Positions 47,179-54,830 of a stretch of DNA of 57,767 bases are shown here, in pieces (position 1 is the stretch's first letter; every line of letters starts with the position of its first letter). The translations under genes and the position numbers were made by a program. Source of the DNA: Kordia algicida OT-1 (GTDB lineage Bacteria > Bacteroidota > Bacteroidia > Flavobacteriales > Flavobacteriaceae); the NCBI RefSeq assembly GCF_000154725.1, contig NZ_DS544873.1, positions 2,172,862 to 2,230,628 on the forward strand. Direction: 5' to 3'. The notes under the pieces are model-generated. The model ran no database searches and had not been told where the DNA came from. It saw only the letters and a program-made list of their open reading frames with translations.

Positions 47179-47475
47179 TTGAAAAAAAGACACACCGAAC
47201 ATAGAACCATTAGCGAAGTTTTGAAAGATTTTGTTTCCGAACATCGACTGGAAGATGGTTTGGACAAAATTGACGCACGTGATGCTTGGATTAAAATTAT
47301 GGGAAGTGGCGTAAACACGTATACAACAAATGTTATCTTAAAAAATGATACACTTTATGTTTCCTTATCTTCTGCGGTATTGCGTGAAGAATTGAGTTAT
47401 GGAAAAGAAAAAATCATTCGCTTGCTTAATGAAAGTCTTGGAAAAGAATTGATTCAAAATTTGGTATTACGCTAA
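47179..47475 (+). CDS. DUF721/DciA-like protein
   Basis: 98 aa with a TTG start (47179), 5 nt after recF. DUF721 features: ISEVLKDFVSEHRLEDGLDK, AWIKIMGSGVNTYTTNVILK, LYVSLSSAVLREELSYGKEK. DUF721 proteins include the helicase loader DciA, and pairing with recF fits a replication role. The TTG start is supported by the lack of an in-frame ATG and by close operon spacing. Confidence 0.85.
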   Translation: MKKRHTEHRTISEVLKDFVSEHRLEDGLDKIDARDAWIKIMGSGVNTYTTNVILKNDTLYVSLSSAVLREELSYGKEKIIRLLNESLGKELIQNLVLR

Positions 47476-47506
47476 AACGCTAACAATCCATTTCAAAATT
47501 AAAAAC

Positions 47507-48604
47507 ATGAAGAAAATAACACTTTTATTCTTTAGTATTTTAATCTACGTTACAACACTAAACAGTCAAAATCTACTACAAAGTTTGTACAGTTTAGAAC
47601 AGTTTCCTGCTGAAATGGACAAAAGTAAAAATTTCATTAAAGAAGCTACAGATGGAATTTTGATGTACGATTTTATTGCGAGCAACGGCAATTATCAATT
47701 CAATAAAAAAGCCAAAGAAGCTGTTGTTTTTAAGTTGCCTTTACAAGATGATTTTTCGCTTCACTTCTTCAATCCAAAATCAAAAGAAGCCTATAATGAA
47801 GTAGCTATTTACATCATATATACTTTTAATTATTTAGAGTATTTTGATAAATTCGAATTGAATGAAGATACCTTTTCTTTAAGTTCACTGTTTGATCTTG
47901 CAACGAGATATTCCAATTTTGACGAATATCAATTGGTGCATGAAATGTTAGCAAATTTTAACCCTGGATTGGATTATAACACAAGACGAATCTTATTCTT
48001 TGAAGAAGCCGCAAAAGCCGTTCAACTTGAAGAAATTCCGAATTTTAAAGAAGTAGTAAGTCCTGAAGATCTGGAAGAAATGTCTTCGAAAGAAGTAGAA
48101 GAAATGATGCTAGACGAAATTCTTGATGCTGCTGATTCAGAAAATATCATACCACAACTTTTCAATCATTTTATACTTGACACGGAAAGTGAGCAAAAAA
48201 CCAAGCAACGTATTTTTAAACTATTCAATGACCAAAATATTTTAGAAGAAACTGAACAAAAAATTCTTCAACCTAAGATAAATATTGAGTTTTCTAAAGA
48301 GTGTTTTCTGAGCTTTCCTAAAAATATGCTGCAACTGATTGACAGAAACGATCATTTATTTCGAGTAAAATCGCTCAACATTGCGGTAGATTTCAAGAAT
48401 AAACGACTCATAATAGATTTTATCGGGAAAAACTACACAGATATTACCATCAACAATGCTGATTATAAAGGTAAAAAAGTTAAAGATGAAATTGTTAGAA
48501 CCAAACAATTACGAATAGTTGTTGAAAATACGAAAACAGAATTTCAAATATTTAAACAAAATACTATGAAAGCTATTCCTTATACAATTCCATTGAAACA
48601 GTGA
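47507..48604 (+). CDS. Secreted protein of unknown function
   Basis: 365 aa. Signal peptide MKKITLLFFSILIYVTTLNS. The mature part is acidic in the middle (EDLEEMSSKEVEEMMLDEIL) and otherwise helical, with a beta-rich C-terminus (LNIAVDFKNKRLIIDFIGKN). No Cys cluster, no lipobox, no known domain. It begins 31 nt after DUF721 and lies, with the S8 protease, between two parts of the usual core cluster. Confidence 0.65.
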   Translation: MKKITLLFFSILIYVTTLNSQNLLQSLYSLEQFPAEMDKSKNFIKEATDGILMYDFIASNGNYQFNKKAKEAVVFKLPLQDDFSLHFFNPKSKEAYNEVAIYIIYTFNYLEYFDKFELNEDTFSLSSLFDLATRYSNFDEYQLVHEMLANFNPGLDYNTRRILFFEEAAKAVQLEEIPNFKEVVSPEDLEEMSSKEVEEMMLDEILDAADSENIIPQLFNHFILDTESEQKTKQRIFKLFNDQNILEETEQKILQPKINIEFSKECFLSFPKNMLQLIDRNDHLFRVKSLNIAVDFKNKRLIIDFIGKNYTDITINNADYKGKKVKDEIVRTKQLRIVVENTKTEFQIFKQNTMKAIPYTIPLKQ

Positions 48605-48944
48605 TAAAATGTTTTACTTTTTTTGTAGACTAGCTTGTATGATTAGATTCACTTTGTTCTATTCAAAAATTCAAAAAACAAGTGTCTTTTTTCCGAGAAA
48701 AGAAGCAAATAAAATTTGCTATAATTTAAAATCAGTCAACTTAACATTTTTTTTAAAAAACACAACAGCTCCTTTTTTTGTGTTAAATATAACGAATTGT
48801 GATAAATACGTGTTTTAATTAAAAAAATGTAGCTTTTTACAACATTTATTAAAGTAAAAACCTTAAAAAAAGTATGCGAAAGTTTGAATTCATGTATAAA
48901 AAAACATGGTAATATTGGGGTATAACCAAAACAAATCTTATACC
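48605..48944. other. AT-rich intergenic region without a gene
   Basis: About 340 bp, strongly AT-rich, between the unknown secreted protein and the S8 protease. A 69-codon frame (48609-48818) has no start signal or family resemblance. It presumably carries the protease promoter, but no full TAnnTTTG match was found. Confidence 0.5.
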
Positions 48945-50210
48945 ATGAAAAAAAATCTCAAATTAATTTACGTACTATTATTAGTATTCGTTACTGCTTG
49001 TTCTACGGACAGTATTACATCTTCTGATGAAGAAATTTTGCTTGAAAAGAAAGGTGACCAAACAGAAGTTATTTCTGGCGAATACATTATAATATTCAAA
49101 AAAGGTGCTGATTCTAAAACGAGTTATTTTGCAACAAAAAGAGGCAAAACTCCAGAATTAACAAGAATTCAGAACTTTTACAAAACAAAAGCATTGGAAG
49201 CTCTTAAACTAATTGGAAAAGGTGAAGGCAATTTAGGGTATGTCTACACTGGTGCAATTCAGGGTTTTCATGCAAAAGATTTATCTAGTGACGATGTAAA
49301 AATCCTATCTAGTATTGAAAGCATTGATTACATTGAACCAAATCGCACTGTTTTTAGTGATTTGCCACAACCAAAAAATCCTCAAGGAGTAAAATTACCA
49401 ACAGGTAATGATATTATTGGAAAATCAGATACTGTGCTACCAAGTGGAGACTTCTTACCATGGGGGGTAGATTACACAGGTAGAGGAAATAATGCGGGTA
49501 CAAATAGATATGTATTTGTAATTGATACAGGAATTGCGCCACATTCAGATTTAACGATCGATTCTGGTTTATCAGAAAGTTTCTATCCTGGAGAAGACTG
49601 GGTTGACAGAAACGGTCACGGTACACACGTAGCAGGAACTATTGGTGCAAAAGCTAATGGATCTGGTGTTATCGGTGTAGCGTACGGATCTACATTAGTA
49701 GCTGTAAAAGTTTTAGGAGGAACACAAGGAACTGGTTCTGACGCAGGAATTCTTGCAGGTGTTGATTACACGTATAACAACTCTATTGCAGGTGACGTAT
49801 TTAACTATTCAGTTGGTTACAGAACAAGACGTACAAGCACAGCTATTGACAATGCGTTTACGACATTAGATAATAAAATTTACGGAGCTTTAGCCGCTGG
49901 AAATAGTAATGACAATACTTTATATTACTCTCCACAACGTTTACAAACTAGCCGTACTTGGATGGTTGGAAATCTTACAAGAAGCATTACACCAAATGGT
50001 AGTTCTTGTTATGGTGCATCTGTTGACAGATGGGCGCCAGGTACTGATGTATGGTCAACTTGGTTAAACGGTAATTACAACAGAATTTCTGGAACTTCTA
50101 TGGCGTCTCCACACGTTGCTGGAATACTTGCCGTTCGAGGAAACAACTCTGTTGGAACACAAGGAAATACAACTAAAAACGGATTTACAGCTCCAAATGC
50201 TAAAAAATAA
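48945..50210 (+). CDS. S8-family subtilisin-like serine protease lipoprotein
   Basis: 421 aa from the ATG at 48945, which gives a lipoprotein signal (MKKNLKLIYVLLLVFVTAC, Cys19); a longer frame to 48906 is less likely. Inhibitor I9-type propeptide near residues 45-130 (GEYIIIFKKGADSKTSYF, to IDYIEPNRTVFSD). Proteinase K-like catalytic domain with Asp194 (FVIDTG), His225 (GHGTHVAGT) and Ser385 (GTSMASPHVAG). No type IX sorting domain at the C-terminus. Likely an extracytoplasmic general protease. Confidence 0.92.
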   Translation: MKKNLKLIYVLLLVFVTACSTDSITSSDEEILLEKKGDQTEVISGEYIIIFKKGADSKTSYFATKRGKTPELTRIQNFYKTKALEALKLIGKGEGNLGYVYTGAIQGFHAKDLSSDDVKILSSIESIDYIEPNRTVFSDLPQPKNPQGVKLPTGNDIIGKSDTVLPSGDFLPWGVDYTGRGNNAGTNRYVFVIDTGIAPHSDLTIDSGLSESFYPGEDWVDRNGHGTHVAGTIGAKANGSGVIGVAYGSTLVAVKVLGGTQGTGSDAGILAGVDYTYNNSIAGDVFNYSVGYRTRRTSTAIDNAFTTLDNKIYGALAAGNSNDNTLYYSPQRLQTSRTWMVGNLTRSITPNGSSCYGASVDRWAPGTDVWSTWLNGNYNRISGTSMASPHVAGILAVRGNNSVGTQGNTTKNGFTAPNAKK

Positions 50211-50251
50211 GTTGATAAACTTTTATCATTTCATCTGATAAAATTCCAAAA

Positions 50252-50290
50252 AGTCTCAGGCAAGGTAATCTTCTTGTCTGAGATTTTTTA
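50252..50290 (+). terminator. Terminator of the S8 protease gene
   Basis: An 11-bp stem (TCTCAGGCAAG at 50254-50264, CTTGTCTGAGA at 50273-50283, one G-T pair), then six T. Confidence 0.85.
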
Positions 50291-50311
50291 AATCCTTGAA
50301 TTGAGCGAAGC
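50291..50311. repeat. Dispersed 21-bp repeat, copy B
   Basis: Exact inverted match to 36861-36881, between two terminators. Confidence 0.7.
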
Positions 50312-50313
50312 AA

Positions 50314-50346
50314 ATAAAAAAAAGCCTCAACCAAACGATTGAAGCT
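50314..50346 (-). terminator. Terminator of ndk
   Basis: Stem AGCCTCAA (50323-50330) with TTGAAGCT (50339-50346), one internal mismatch. On the minus strand a T-rich tract follows. 30 nt beyond the ndk stop. Confidence 0.7.
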
Positions 50347-50375
50347 TCTCAATATGAAAATATTGTTTTATTTCC

Positions 50376-50795
50376 TTAAAAAATCTCTCTCCCTGCAAAG
50401 TGAAAAGCACCTTCAATAGCTGCATTCTCGTCACTATCAGATCCGTGAACTGCATTTTCTCCAATAGAAGTTGCATATAAATTTCTAATAGTTCCTTCTG
50501 CTGCTTCCGCTGGATTTGTCGCTCCGATTAACGTTCTAAAATCGCTTACTGCATTTTCTTTTTCTAAAATTGCGGCAACAATTGGTCCTCTTGTCATAAA
50601 TTCTACCAATTCTCCAAAGAAAGGTCTTTCGTTGTGAACTGCATAAAATTCTTCTGCATCACGCTTGCTTAATTGCGTTAACTTCATTGCAACGATTTTA
50701 AATCCTGAAGCAGTAATTTTTTCTAAAATAGCTCCGATGTGTCCATTTTCAACAGCATCAGGCTTAATCATGGTAAAAGTTCTTTTTCCAGCCAT
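50376..50795 (-). CDS. ndk: Nucleoside diphosphate kinase
   Basis: Balances NTP pools by phosphate transfer through a His intermediate. The 139-aa protein is full length: [17 protein letters not shown] near residues 8-24, [17 protein letters not shown] near 56-72, and the catalytic His117 in NAVHGSDS. Monocistronic with canonical promoter and terminator. Confidence 0.97.
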   Translation of the reverse strand: MAGKRTFTMIKPDAVENGHIGAILEKITASGFKIVAMKLTQLSKRDAEEFYAVHNERPFFGELVEFMTRGPIVAAILEKENAVSDFRTLIGATNPAEAAEGTIRNLYATSIGENAVHGSDSDENAAIEGAFHFAGREIF

Positions 50796-50854
50796 TACGG
50801 TATGTATAATTTGTTATAAGTTCTTTTTTGTAAAATCATCGTTGATTTTCGGTG

Positions 50855-50884
50855 CAAAAGTACACAAATACAATTTATTTGCAA
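50855..50884 (-). promoter_or_regulatory. ndk promoter
   Basis: Minus strand: TTG (50882-50884), 19-nt spacer, TACTTTTG (50855-50862), an exact match to the Bacteroidota consensus. Predicted start of transcription is near 50849, giving a leader of about 54 nt. Confidence 0.65.
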
Positions 50885-50905
50885 GGCTAATTTAGTATAT
50901 TAGCC
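50885..50905. other. Small inverted repeat between ndk and nrnA
   Basis: GGCTAA (50885-50890) and TTAGCC (50900-50905) with a 9-nt centre, just upstream of the ndk -33 box and 75 nt before the next gene. It could be an operator or chance. Confidence 0.25.
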
Positions 50906-50979
50906 AGCTATGAAATGAGAAGTCTGAAAATCTTCCCTATTTTTTGAGCATTTACAATTGAATTACAGAACAAAAACGC

Positions 50980-51993
50980 ATGAACGAAGTTGAGATACAA
51001 GGCGTAAAAACGCTGTTACAAACACCACAAAAAATTGTCATCATTCCACATAAAAATCCAGATGGCGATGCTATTGGTGCTACGCTTGCGCTTTGGCATT
51101 ACTTGAAAAAGCAACAACATGACGCCGTTATTATAGCGCCAAATGATTATCCAGAATTTTTAAAATGGATGCCTGGCGAAAGTGATATTGTAAAGTTTGA
51201 TTATGAAAAAGATCGTGCCACAACATTATTAGAAGCTGCCAATGTTATCTTTACGTTAGATTTTAATGATTTAAGCAGAATTGGCGATATGGAAACAGTT
51301 GTCGCGGCTTGCAAAGCTACTTTTGTGATGATTGACCATCATCAGCAACCTTCTGATTATGCAAAGTTTATGTATTCGGATACGAGCATGAGTTCTACTT
51401 GTGAAATGATTTATAATTTTATTTCCTTTTTGGGTGATGAAAATAGGATTACTCCAGAAATGGCTTCGTGCATGTACACCGGAATTATGACCGATACGGG
51501 ATCATTCCGCTTTAAAGCGACCACAAGTACCACACACAGAATTATTGCCAATTTGATAGATAAAGGTGCTGAAAATGCAGCAATTCACAATGCTATATAC
51601 GATACCAATAGTTTGAGTCGTTTACAATTATTAGGTTGTGCGTTGAAAAATTTGGTCGTTTTAGAAACATACAATACTGTGTATATTACCATAAGCAAAG
51701 ATGAATTGACACGTTACGATTTTAAAAAAGGTGATACAGAAGGTTTTGTAAATTATGGTTTATCATTAAAAGGCATTAAATTTGCTGCAATTTTTATAGA
51801 AAACATGCAAGAACCGTATGTAAAAATGTCATTGCGATCGAAAGGTAATTTTTCTGTGAATGAATTTGCTCGTACGCATTTTAATGGCGGCGGACATACA
51901 AACGCAGCAGGAGGAAGAAGCGACGATACTATGGAAGCAACAATAGATCGCTTTACGAAAATTTTAACTGCATACAAAGAAGAATTAAGTTAG
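50980..51993 (+). CDS. nrnA: DHH/DHHA1 phosphoesterase, NrnA-type nanoRNase/pAp phosphatase
   Basis: Degrades 2-5 nt RNA and removes phosphate from pAp. The 337-aa protein has the DHH motifs: IIPHKNPDGDAIGA near residues 21-34, TLDFNDLSRIGD, MIDHHQQPSDYA (DHH box) and GIMTDTGSFRF. The C-terminal DHHA1 domain ends in FNGGGHTNAAGG. First gene of an operon with gldI and the double isomerase. Confidence 0.9.
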   Translation: MNEVEIQGVKTLLQTPQKIVIIPHKNPDGDAIGATLALWHYLKKQQHDAVIIAPNDYPEFLKWMPGESDIVKFDYEKDRATTLLEAANVIFTLDFNDLSRIGDMETVVAACKATFVMIDHHQQPSDYAKFMYSDTSMSSTCEMIYNFISFLGDENRITPEMASCMYTGIMTDTGSFRFKATTSTTHRIIANLIDKGAENAAIHNAIYDTNSLSRLQLLGCALKNLVVLETYNTVYITISKDELTRYDFKKGDTEGFVNYGLSLKGIKFAAIFIENMQEPYVKMSLRSKGNFSVNEFARTHFNGGGHTNAAGGRSDDTMEATIDRFTKILTAYKEELS

Positions 51994-51996
51994 ACT

Positions 51997-52563
51997 ATGT
52001 TGAAAAGAATTGTGTTCTTAGGTATAATAATTGCAACGCTTGTTTCCTGTGCTCAAAAAGAAGCTCGGAAACCTGTTAACATTCGTTCCGGTACTTTTTT
52101 AAAAGAATCTGTAGAACGAAATAAAGCACTTGTAGCAAAAGAAGAAGCAATGATTCAAAAGTATATTCAACGAGATTCCGCAAATACATACTTAGCTTCT
52201 AAAAACGGATTCTGGTATTTTTATAATACCAAAGCGCCTGATGAAGAAACTTATCTTCCACAAAAAGGAGATACACTAACTTACGAATTTGATGCCGCTA
52301 AAATTGCAGGAAATACCATTTATAAAAAAGAAGAATTTGGCATTCAAGAATATGTCGTAGACAAACAACAAGTCATTCCAGGATTGCGTTTTGGCTTACA
52401 ACTTATGAAAAAAGGAGAAACAGTTACATTCCTTTTTCCTTCACATATTGCTTACGGATATCACGGAGATAATAAAAAGATAGGAACCAATATTCCAATC
52501 AAATCAACAATAACCCTACTTGACATTAAAAAAGACAACAAAAACCTAGAAACAGAAAATTAA
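51997..52563 (+). CDS. gldI: Gliding-associated FKBP peptidyl-prolyl isomerase GldI
   Basis: Periplasmic lipoprotein proline isomerase associated with gliding and type IX secretion. 188 aa, lipobox TLVSC (Cys18). After a helical linker, an FKBP fold: KNGFWYFYNT, LPQKGDTLTYEFDA, VIPGLRFGLQLMKKGETVTF, FPSHIAYGYHGDNKKIG and IPIKSTITLLDI. 3 nt after nrnA and 1 nt before the next isomerase gene. The gliding role is known for the family, not shown here. Confidence 0.9.
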   Translation: MLKRIVFLGIIIATLVSCAQKEARKPVNIRSGTFLKESVERNKALVAKEEAMIQKYIQRDSANTYLASKNGFWYFYNTKAPDEETYLPQKGDTLTYEFDAAKIAGNTIYKKEEFGIQEYVVDKQQVIPGLRFGLQLMKKGETVTFLFPSHIAYGYHGDNKKIGTNIPIKSTITLLDIKKDNKNLETEN

Positions 52564-52564
52564 A

Positions 52565-53782
52565 ATGAAATTATTTACAACAACAATCACACTATTTCTT
52601 GCGATTATTACTTTAGGATTTACTTCATGTAAAAGCGCCAACAACCAAGATTTAGAAGATGGGCTTTACGCAGAAATAAAAACAACAAAAGGTACCATGC
52701 TTGCAAAATTATTCTATAAGCAAGTACCTGTAACAGTAGCAAACTTTGTTGGTTTGGCAGAAGGAACACATCCAAAATTAGCAGACTCTTTACAAGGAAA
52801 GCCATACTATAATGATATTATTTTTCACAGAGTTATGGATAAATTTATGATTCAAACTGGTGACCAAACAGGAACTGGGCGAGGAAATCCAGGATTTCGC
52901 TTTATGAGCGAATTAGACCCGAATTTAAAACATGACAAACCAGGAATGTTATCTATGGCAAATTCTGGAGGATTAAATACTAATGGAAGTCAGTTTTTCA
53001 TCACAGAAGTTCCTTACCCAAGCTTAGATGCTTTTGATGCCAGCGGAAACTTAAAACCTTGCGATCAACCAAGAGTAAGCTGTCACGCAGTATTTGGTGA
53101 ATTAGTTAAAGGATTGGAAGTTCAAGACAGTATTTCAAACGTTGCCGTATCTAAAGATCGTGCTACACTAAACAAACCTTTAGAAGACATTAAAATCACT
53201 GAAATCAACATCATCCGTAAAGGTTCGGATGCAAAAGCATTTGATGCAGCAAAAGTTTTCAATGAAAAAGAAGCTGGACTTCCTGCAAGACATGAAAAAC
53301 TAAAAGAAGAACAACTAGAAAAGCAAAAAGAAAGAGCTAAAAAAGCTGCAGAAAGCTTTAAAGAAGCTAACAAAGACTTAGGTGAATTTTACGAATCGCC
53401 AACAGGAATCGTAATGGTTACTACCGAAAAAGGTTCTGGTGTACAACCAAACTCAGCAGACAAAGTAATGGTAAACTGTGCAGGTTATTTAGATAACGGT
53501 AAATTATTCTACACAACTTACAAAGAGCTAGCACAAAAAGAAGGTATTTACAACGAAGTAGCTGACGAACGCGGATTTTACGCACCTTTCCCAAGTGTTT
53601 ACAACCAAAGTGCAACACTTGTTCCTGGATTTAAAGAAGCATTATTACGTATGAAAGTTGGTGAAAAAGCAAAAGTTTTCATTCCTTCTCACTTAGGATA
53701 TGGTTCAAGACCAAACGGACCAATTCCAGCAAACTCAAACTTAATTTTTGATATCGAAATTGTAAAAATTGCAGATAAATAA
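52565..53782 (+). CDS. Cyclophilin-FKBP fusion peptidyl-prolyl isomerase lipoprotein
   Basis: 405 aa, lipobox GFTSC (Cys22). Residues about 35-210 form a cyclophilin domain (FHRVMDKFMIQTGDQTGTG, MLSMANSGGLNTNGSQFFIT). After a charged helical linker (KLKEEQLEKQKERAKKAAES), residues about 290-403 form an FKBP domain (VPGFKEALLRMKVGEKAKVF, IPSHLGYGSRPNGPIPANSN). Two unrelated isomerase folds in one envelope protein, next to gldI, suggest a dedicated folding station for exported proteins. The terminator follows. Confidence 0.92.
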   Translation: MKLFTTTITLFLAIITLGFTSCKSANNQDLEDGLYAEIKTTKGTMLAKLFYKQVPVTVANFVGLAEGTHPKLADSLQGKPYYNDIIFHRVMDKFMIQTGDQTGTGRGNPGFRFMSELDPNLKHDKPGMLSMANSGGLNTNGSQFFITEVPYPSLDAFDASGNLKPCDQPRVSCHAVFGELVKGLEVQDSISNVAVSKDRATLNKPLEDIKITEINIIRKGSDAKAFDAAKVFNEKEAGLPARHEKLKEEQLEKQKERAKKAAESFKEANKDLGEFYESPTGIVMVTTEKGSGVQPNSADKVMVNCAGYLDNGKLFYTTYKELAQKEGIYNEVADERGFYAPFPSVYNQSATLVPGFKEALLRMKVGEKAKVFIPSHLGYGSRPNGPIPANSNLIFDIEIVKIADK

Positions 53783-53803
53783 ATTTTAAAAAATCATATA
53801 TAT

Positions 53804-53840
53804 AAAAGACTCTTTTTATCATAAAAGGGTCTTTTTTTTA
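53804..53840 (+). terminator. Terminator of the nrnA-gldI operon
   Basis: A 13-bp stem (53804-53816 with 53823-53835, one G-T pair), 6-nt loop, T-rich tail. Confidence 0.88.
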
Positions 53841-53950
53841 TGCGCAAGTGTTAACTTCTATCATTTGCTTTAAAACATTAGTTAGCGGAAAGTATCACAA
53901 AAAACTAATTTTCAGTAAATTACATCCTAAGAACGAAAGTTTCATTAAAA

Positions 53951-54057
53951 AAGGGGCTTTTTCACCGGGAAAAACACGGTAAAGATTCTATCTATTTTCC
54001 TGTTTTGAGATTCTATTGACTGAATGATATTTGCAACGAAACAAAAATAAATATCAC
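53951..54057 (+). promoter_or_regulatory. Promoter and leader of precursor 1, first repeat copy
   Basis: Begins with AAGGGGCTTTTTCAC, resembling the right arm of a terminator with no left arm, then a promoter region with TTTTG (54003-54007) and GATATTTG (54026-54033, one mismatch to TAnnTTTG), 18 nt apart. The block recurs at 54327-54436, offset by exactly 376 bp. Confidence 0.6.
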
Positions 54058-54276
54058 ATGAAAAAACAAATCAAAACTTTAGGATTAAAAAAGCAAACAG
54101 TTTCTTCATTAGAAGCTAGGTTATTAAAGGGTGGAGCGCCAACTACAATGACTATGTGGGATTATTGCGCAAGTCAATTAGTGTGCGAACCATTACCTCC
54201 ACAACAACCTGAACCGGGAACAAATCCGTCATATTCCAACTGTGACAATTGTGGAAAAAGTTGGTTGAGATGCTAA
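54058..54276 (+). CDS. Class I lanthipeptide-like precursor, 5-Cys core (copy 1)
   Basis: 72 aa from ATG 54058; a longer TTG frame to 54031 would begin inside the promoter. Leader MKKQIKTLGLKKQTVSSLEA, then RLLKGG: the same K-x-L-x-L-x-K-x-x-V/I-S-x-L plus double-Gly pattern as the gene at 30157. The core has five Cys (DYC, LVC, SNC, DNC, LRC), a Pro-rich centre (PLPPQQPEPG) and several Thr/Ser. The C-terminal residue is Cys. No processing genes are nearby. Predicted ribosomally made modified peptide, bioactivity unknown. Confidence 0.72.
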   Translation: MKKQIKTLGLKKQTVSSLEARLLKGGAPTTMTMWDYCASQLVCEPLPPQQPEPGTNPSYSNCDNCGKSWLRC

Positions 54277-54306
54277 AAAACATCAAATAAATTCCAAGTA
54301 CACATT

Positions 54307-54338
54307 AAAAGCCTCTTTATATACAAAAGGGGCTTTTT
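54307..54338 (+). terminator. Terminator of precursor 1
   Basis: AAAAGCCTCTTT (54307-54318) pairs with AAAGGGGCTTTT (54326-54337) through 12 bp including one G-T, then T. Its right arm is the start of the next repeated promoter block. Confidence 0.82.
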
Positions 54339-54436
54339 CACAAGTGTAAACACGGTTTTTAATACCTTTATTTTCCTGTTTTATGATTTTTTGTACTGAA
54401 TGATATTTGCATCGTAATAATTAAAAAACAATAATC
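54327..54436 (+). promoter_or_regulatory. Promoter and leader of precursor 2, second repeat copy
   Basis: Copy of 53951-54057. Conserved parts include AAGGGGCTTTTTCAC, ATTTTCCTGTTTT and ACTGAATGATATTTGCA (54395-54411). It places the -7 element GATATTTG 27 nt upstream of the ATG at 54437. Confidence 0.6.
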
Positions 54437-54649
54437 ATGAAAAAACAAAAAATCTCACTTTCATTACGTAAACAAAAAATTTCTTCATTAGACACGCAAG
54501 ATGTAAAAGGCGGAATGTTTACCACTGATTTTATTAAAACCATCAGAGTTGACTGCCGATTTACAAAAAATACAGATTGCGGTCAGTTTACTTGTAATCT
54601 TGACACGATTACACCAGAATGTTTGGCAAGTAGAGTCGGATTATGCTAA
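54437..54649 (+). CDS. Class I lanthipeptide-like precursor, 5-Cys core (copy 2)
   Basis: 70 aa. Leader MKKQKISLSLRKQKISSLDT, then QDVKGG. The core has five Cys (VDC, TDC, FTC, PEC, GLC), again with Cys as the last residue, and seven Thr. The core sequence is unrelated to copy 1 except for Cys number, while leader and promoter are clearly duplicated, the pattern expected for a peptide family whose core diversifies. Followed by a large structured inverted repeat rather than a simple terminator. Confidence 0.72.
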   Translation: MKKQKISLSLRKQKISSLDTQDVKGGMFTTDFIKTIRVDCRFTKNTDCGQFTCNLDTITPECLASRVGLC

Positions 54650-54672
54650 GAGATTAAAGTATTGCTGTAAAA

Positions 54673-54809
54673 AAAGAGGCTATCTAAAAAGTGTATTGAA
54701 GCGTCATTCTGGACCTGATCCAGAATCTCATCATATTGACTTTCAAATGTTATGAGAAACCGAATCAAGTTCGGTTTGACGAAGTCTGTACTTTTTAGAC
54801 AGTCTCTTT
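54673..54809. repeat. Nested inverted-repeat element (cloverleaf-like)
   Basis: Outer arms of 20 bp (54673-54692 and 54790-54809) pair with one G-T and one mismatch. Inside are two perfect hairpins: ATTCTGGA/TCCAGAAT (54706-54726) and AAACCGAA/TTCGGTTT (54757-54777), each with a 5-nt loop. As RNA this folds as a branched junction. It may be a terminator that gained a REP-like insert, or a small non-autonomous element. Confidence 0.6.
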
Positions 54810-54830
54810 ACTATTACAAAAAAACTTATA

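Noticed and set aside
48609-48818. 69-codon plus-strand ORF before the S8 protease
   Set aside because: Phe/Cys-rich translation of AT-rich intergenic DNA, no promoter or start signal.
54031-54057. TTG start extending precursor 1 upstream
   Set aside because: It lies within the -7 promoter element; the ATG at 54058 aligns with the start of the paralog at 54437.
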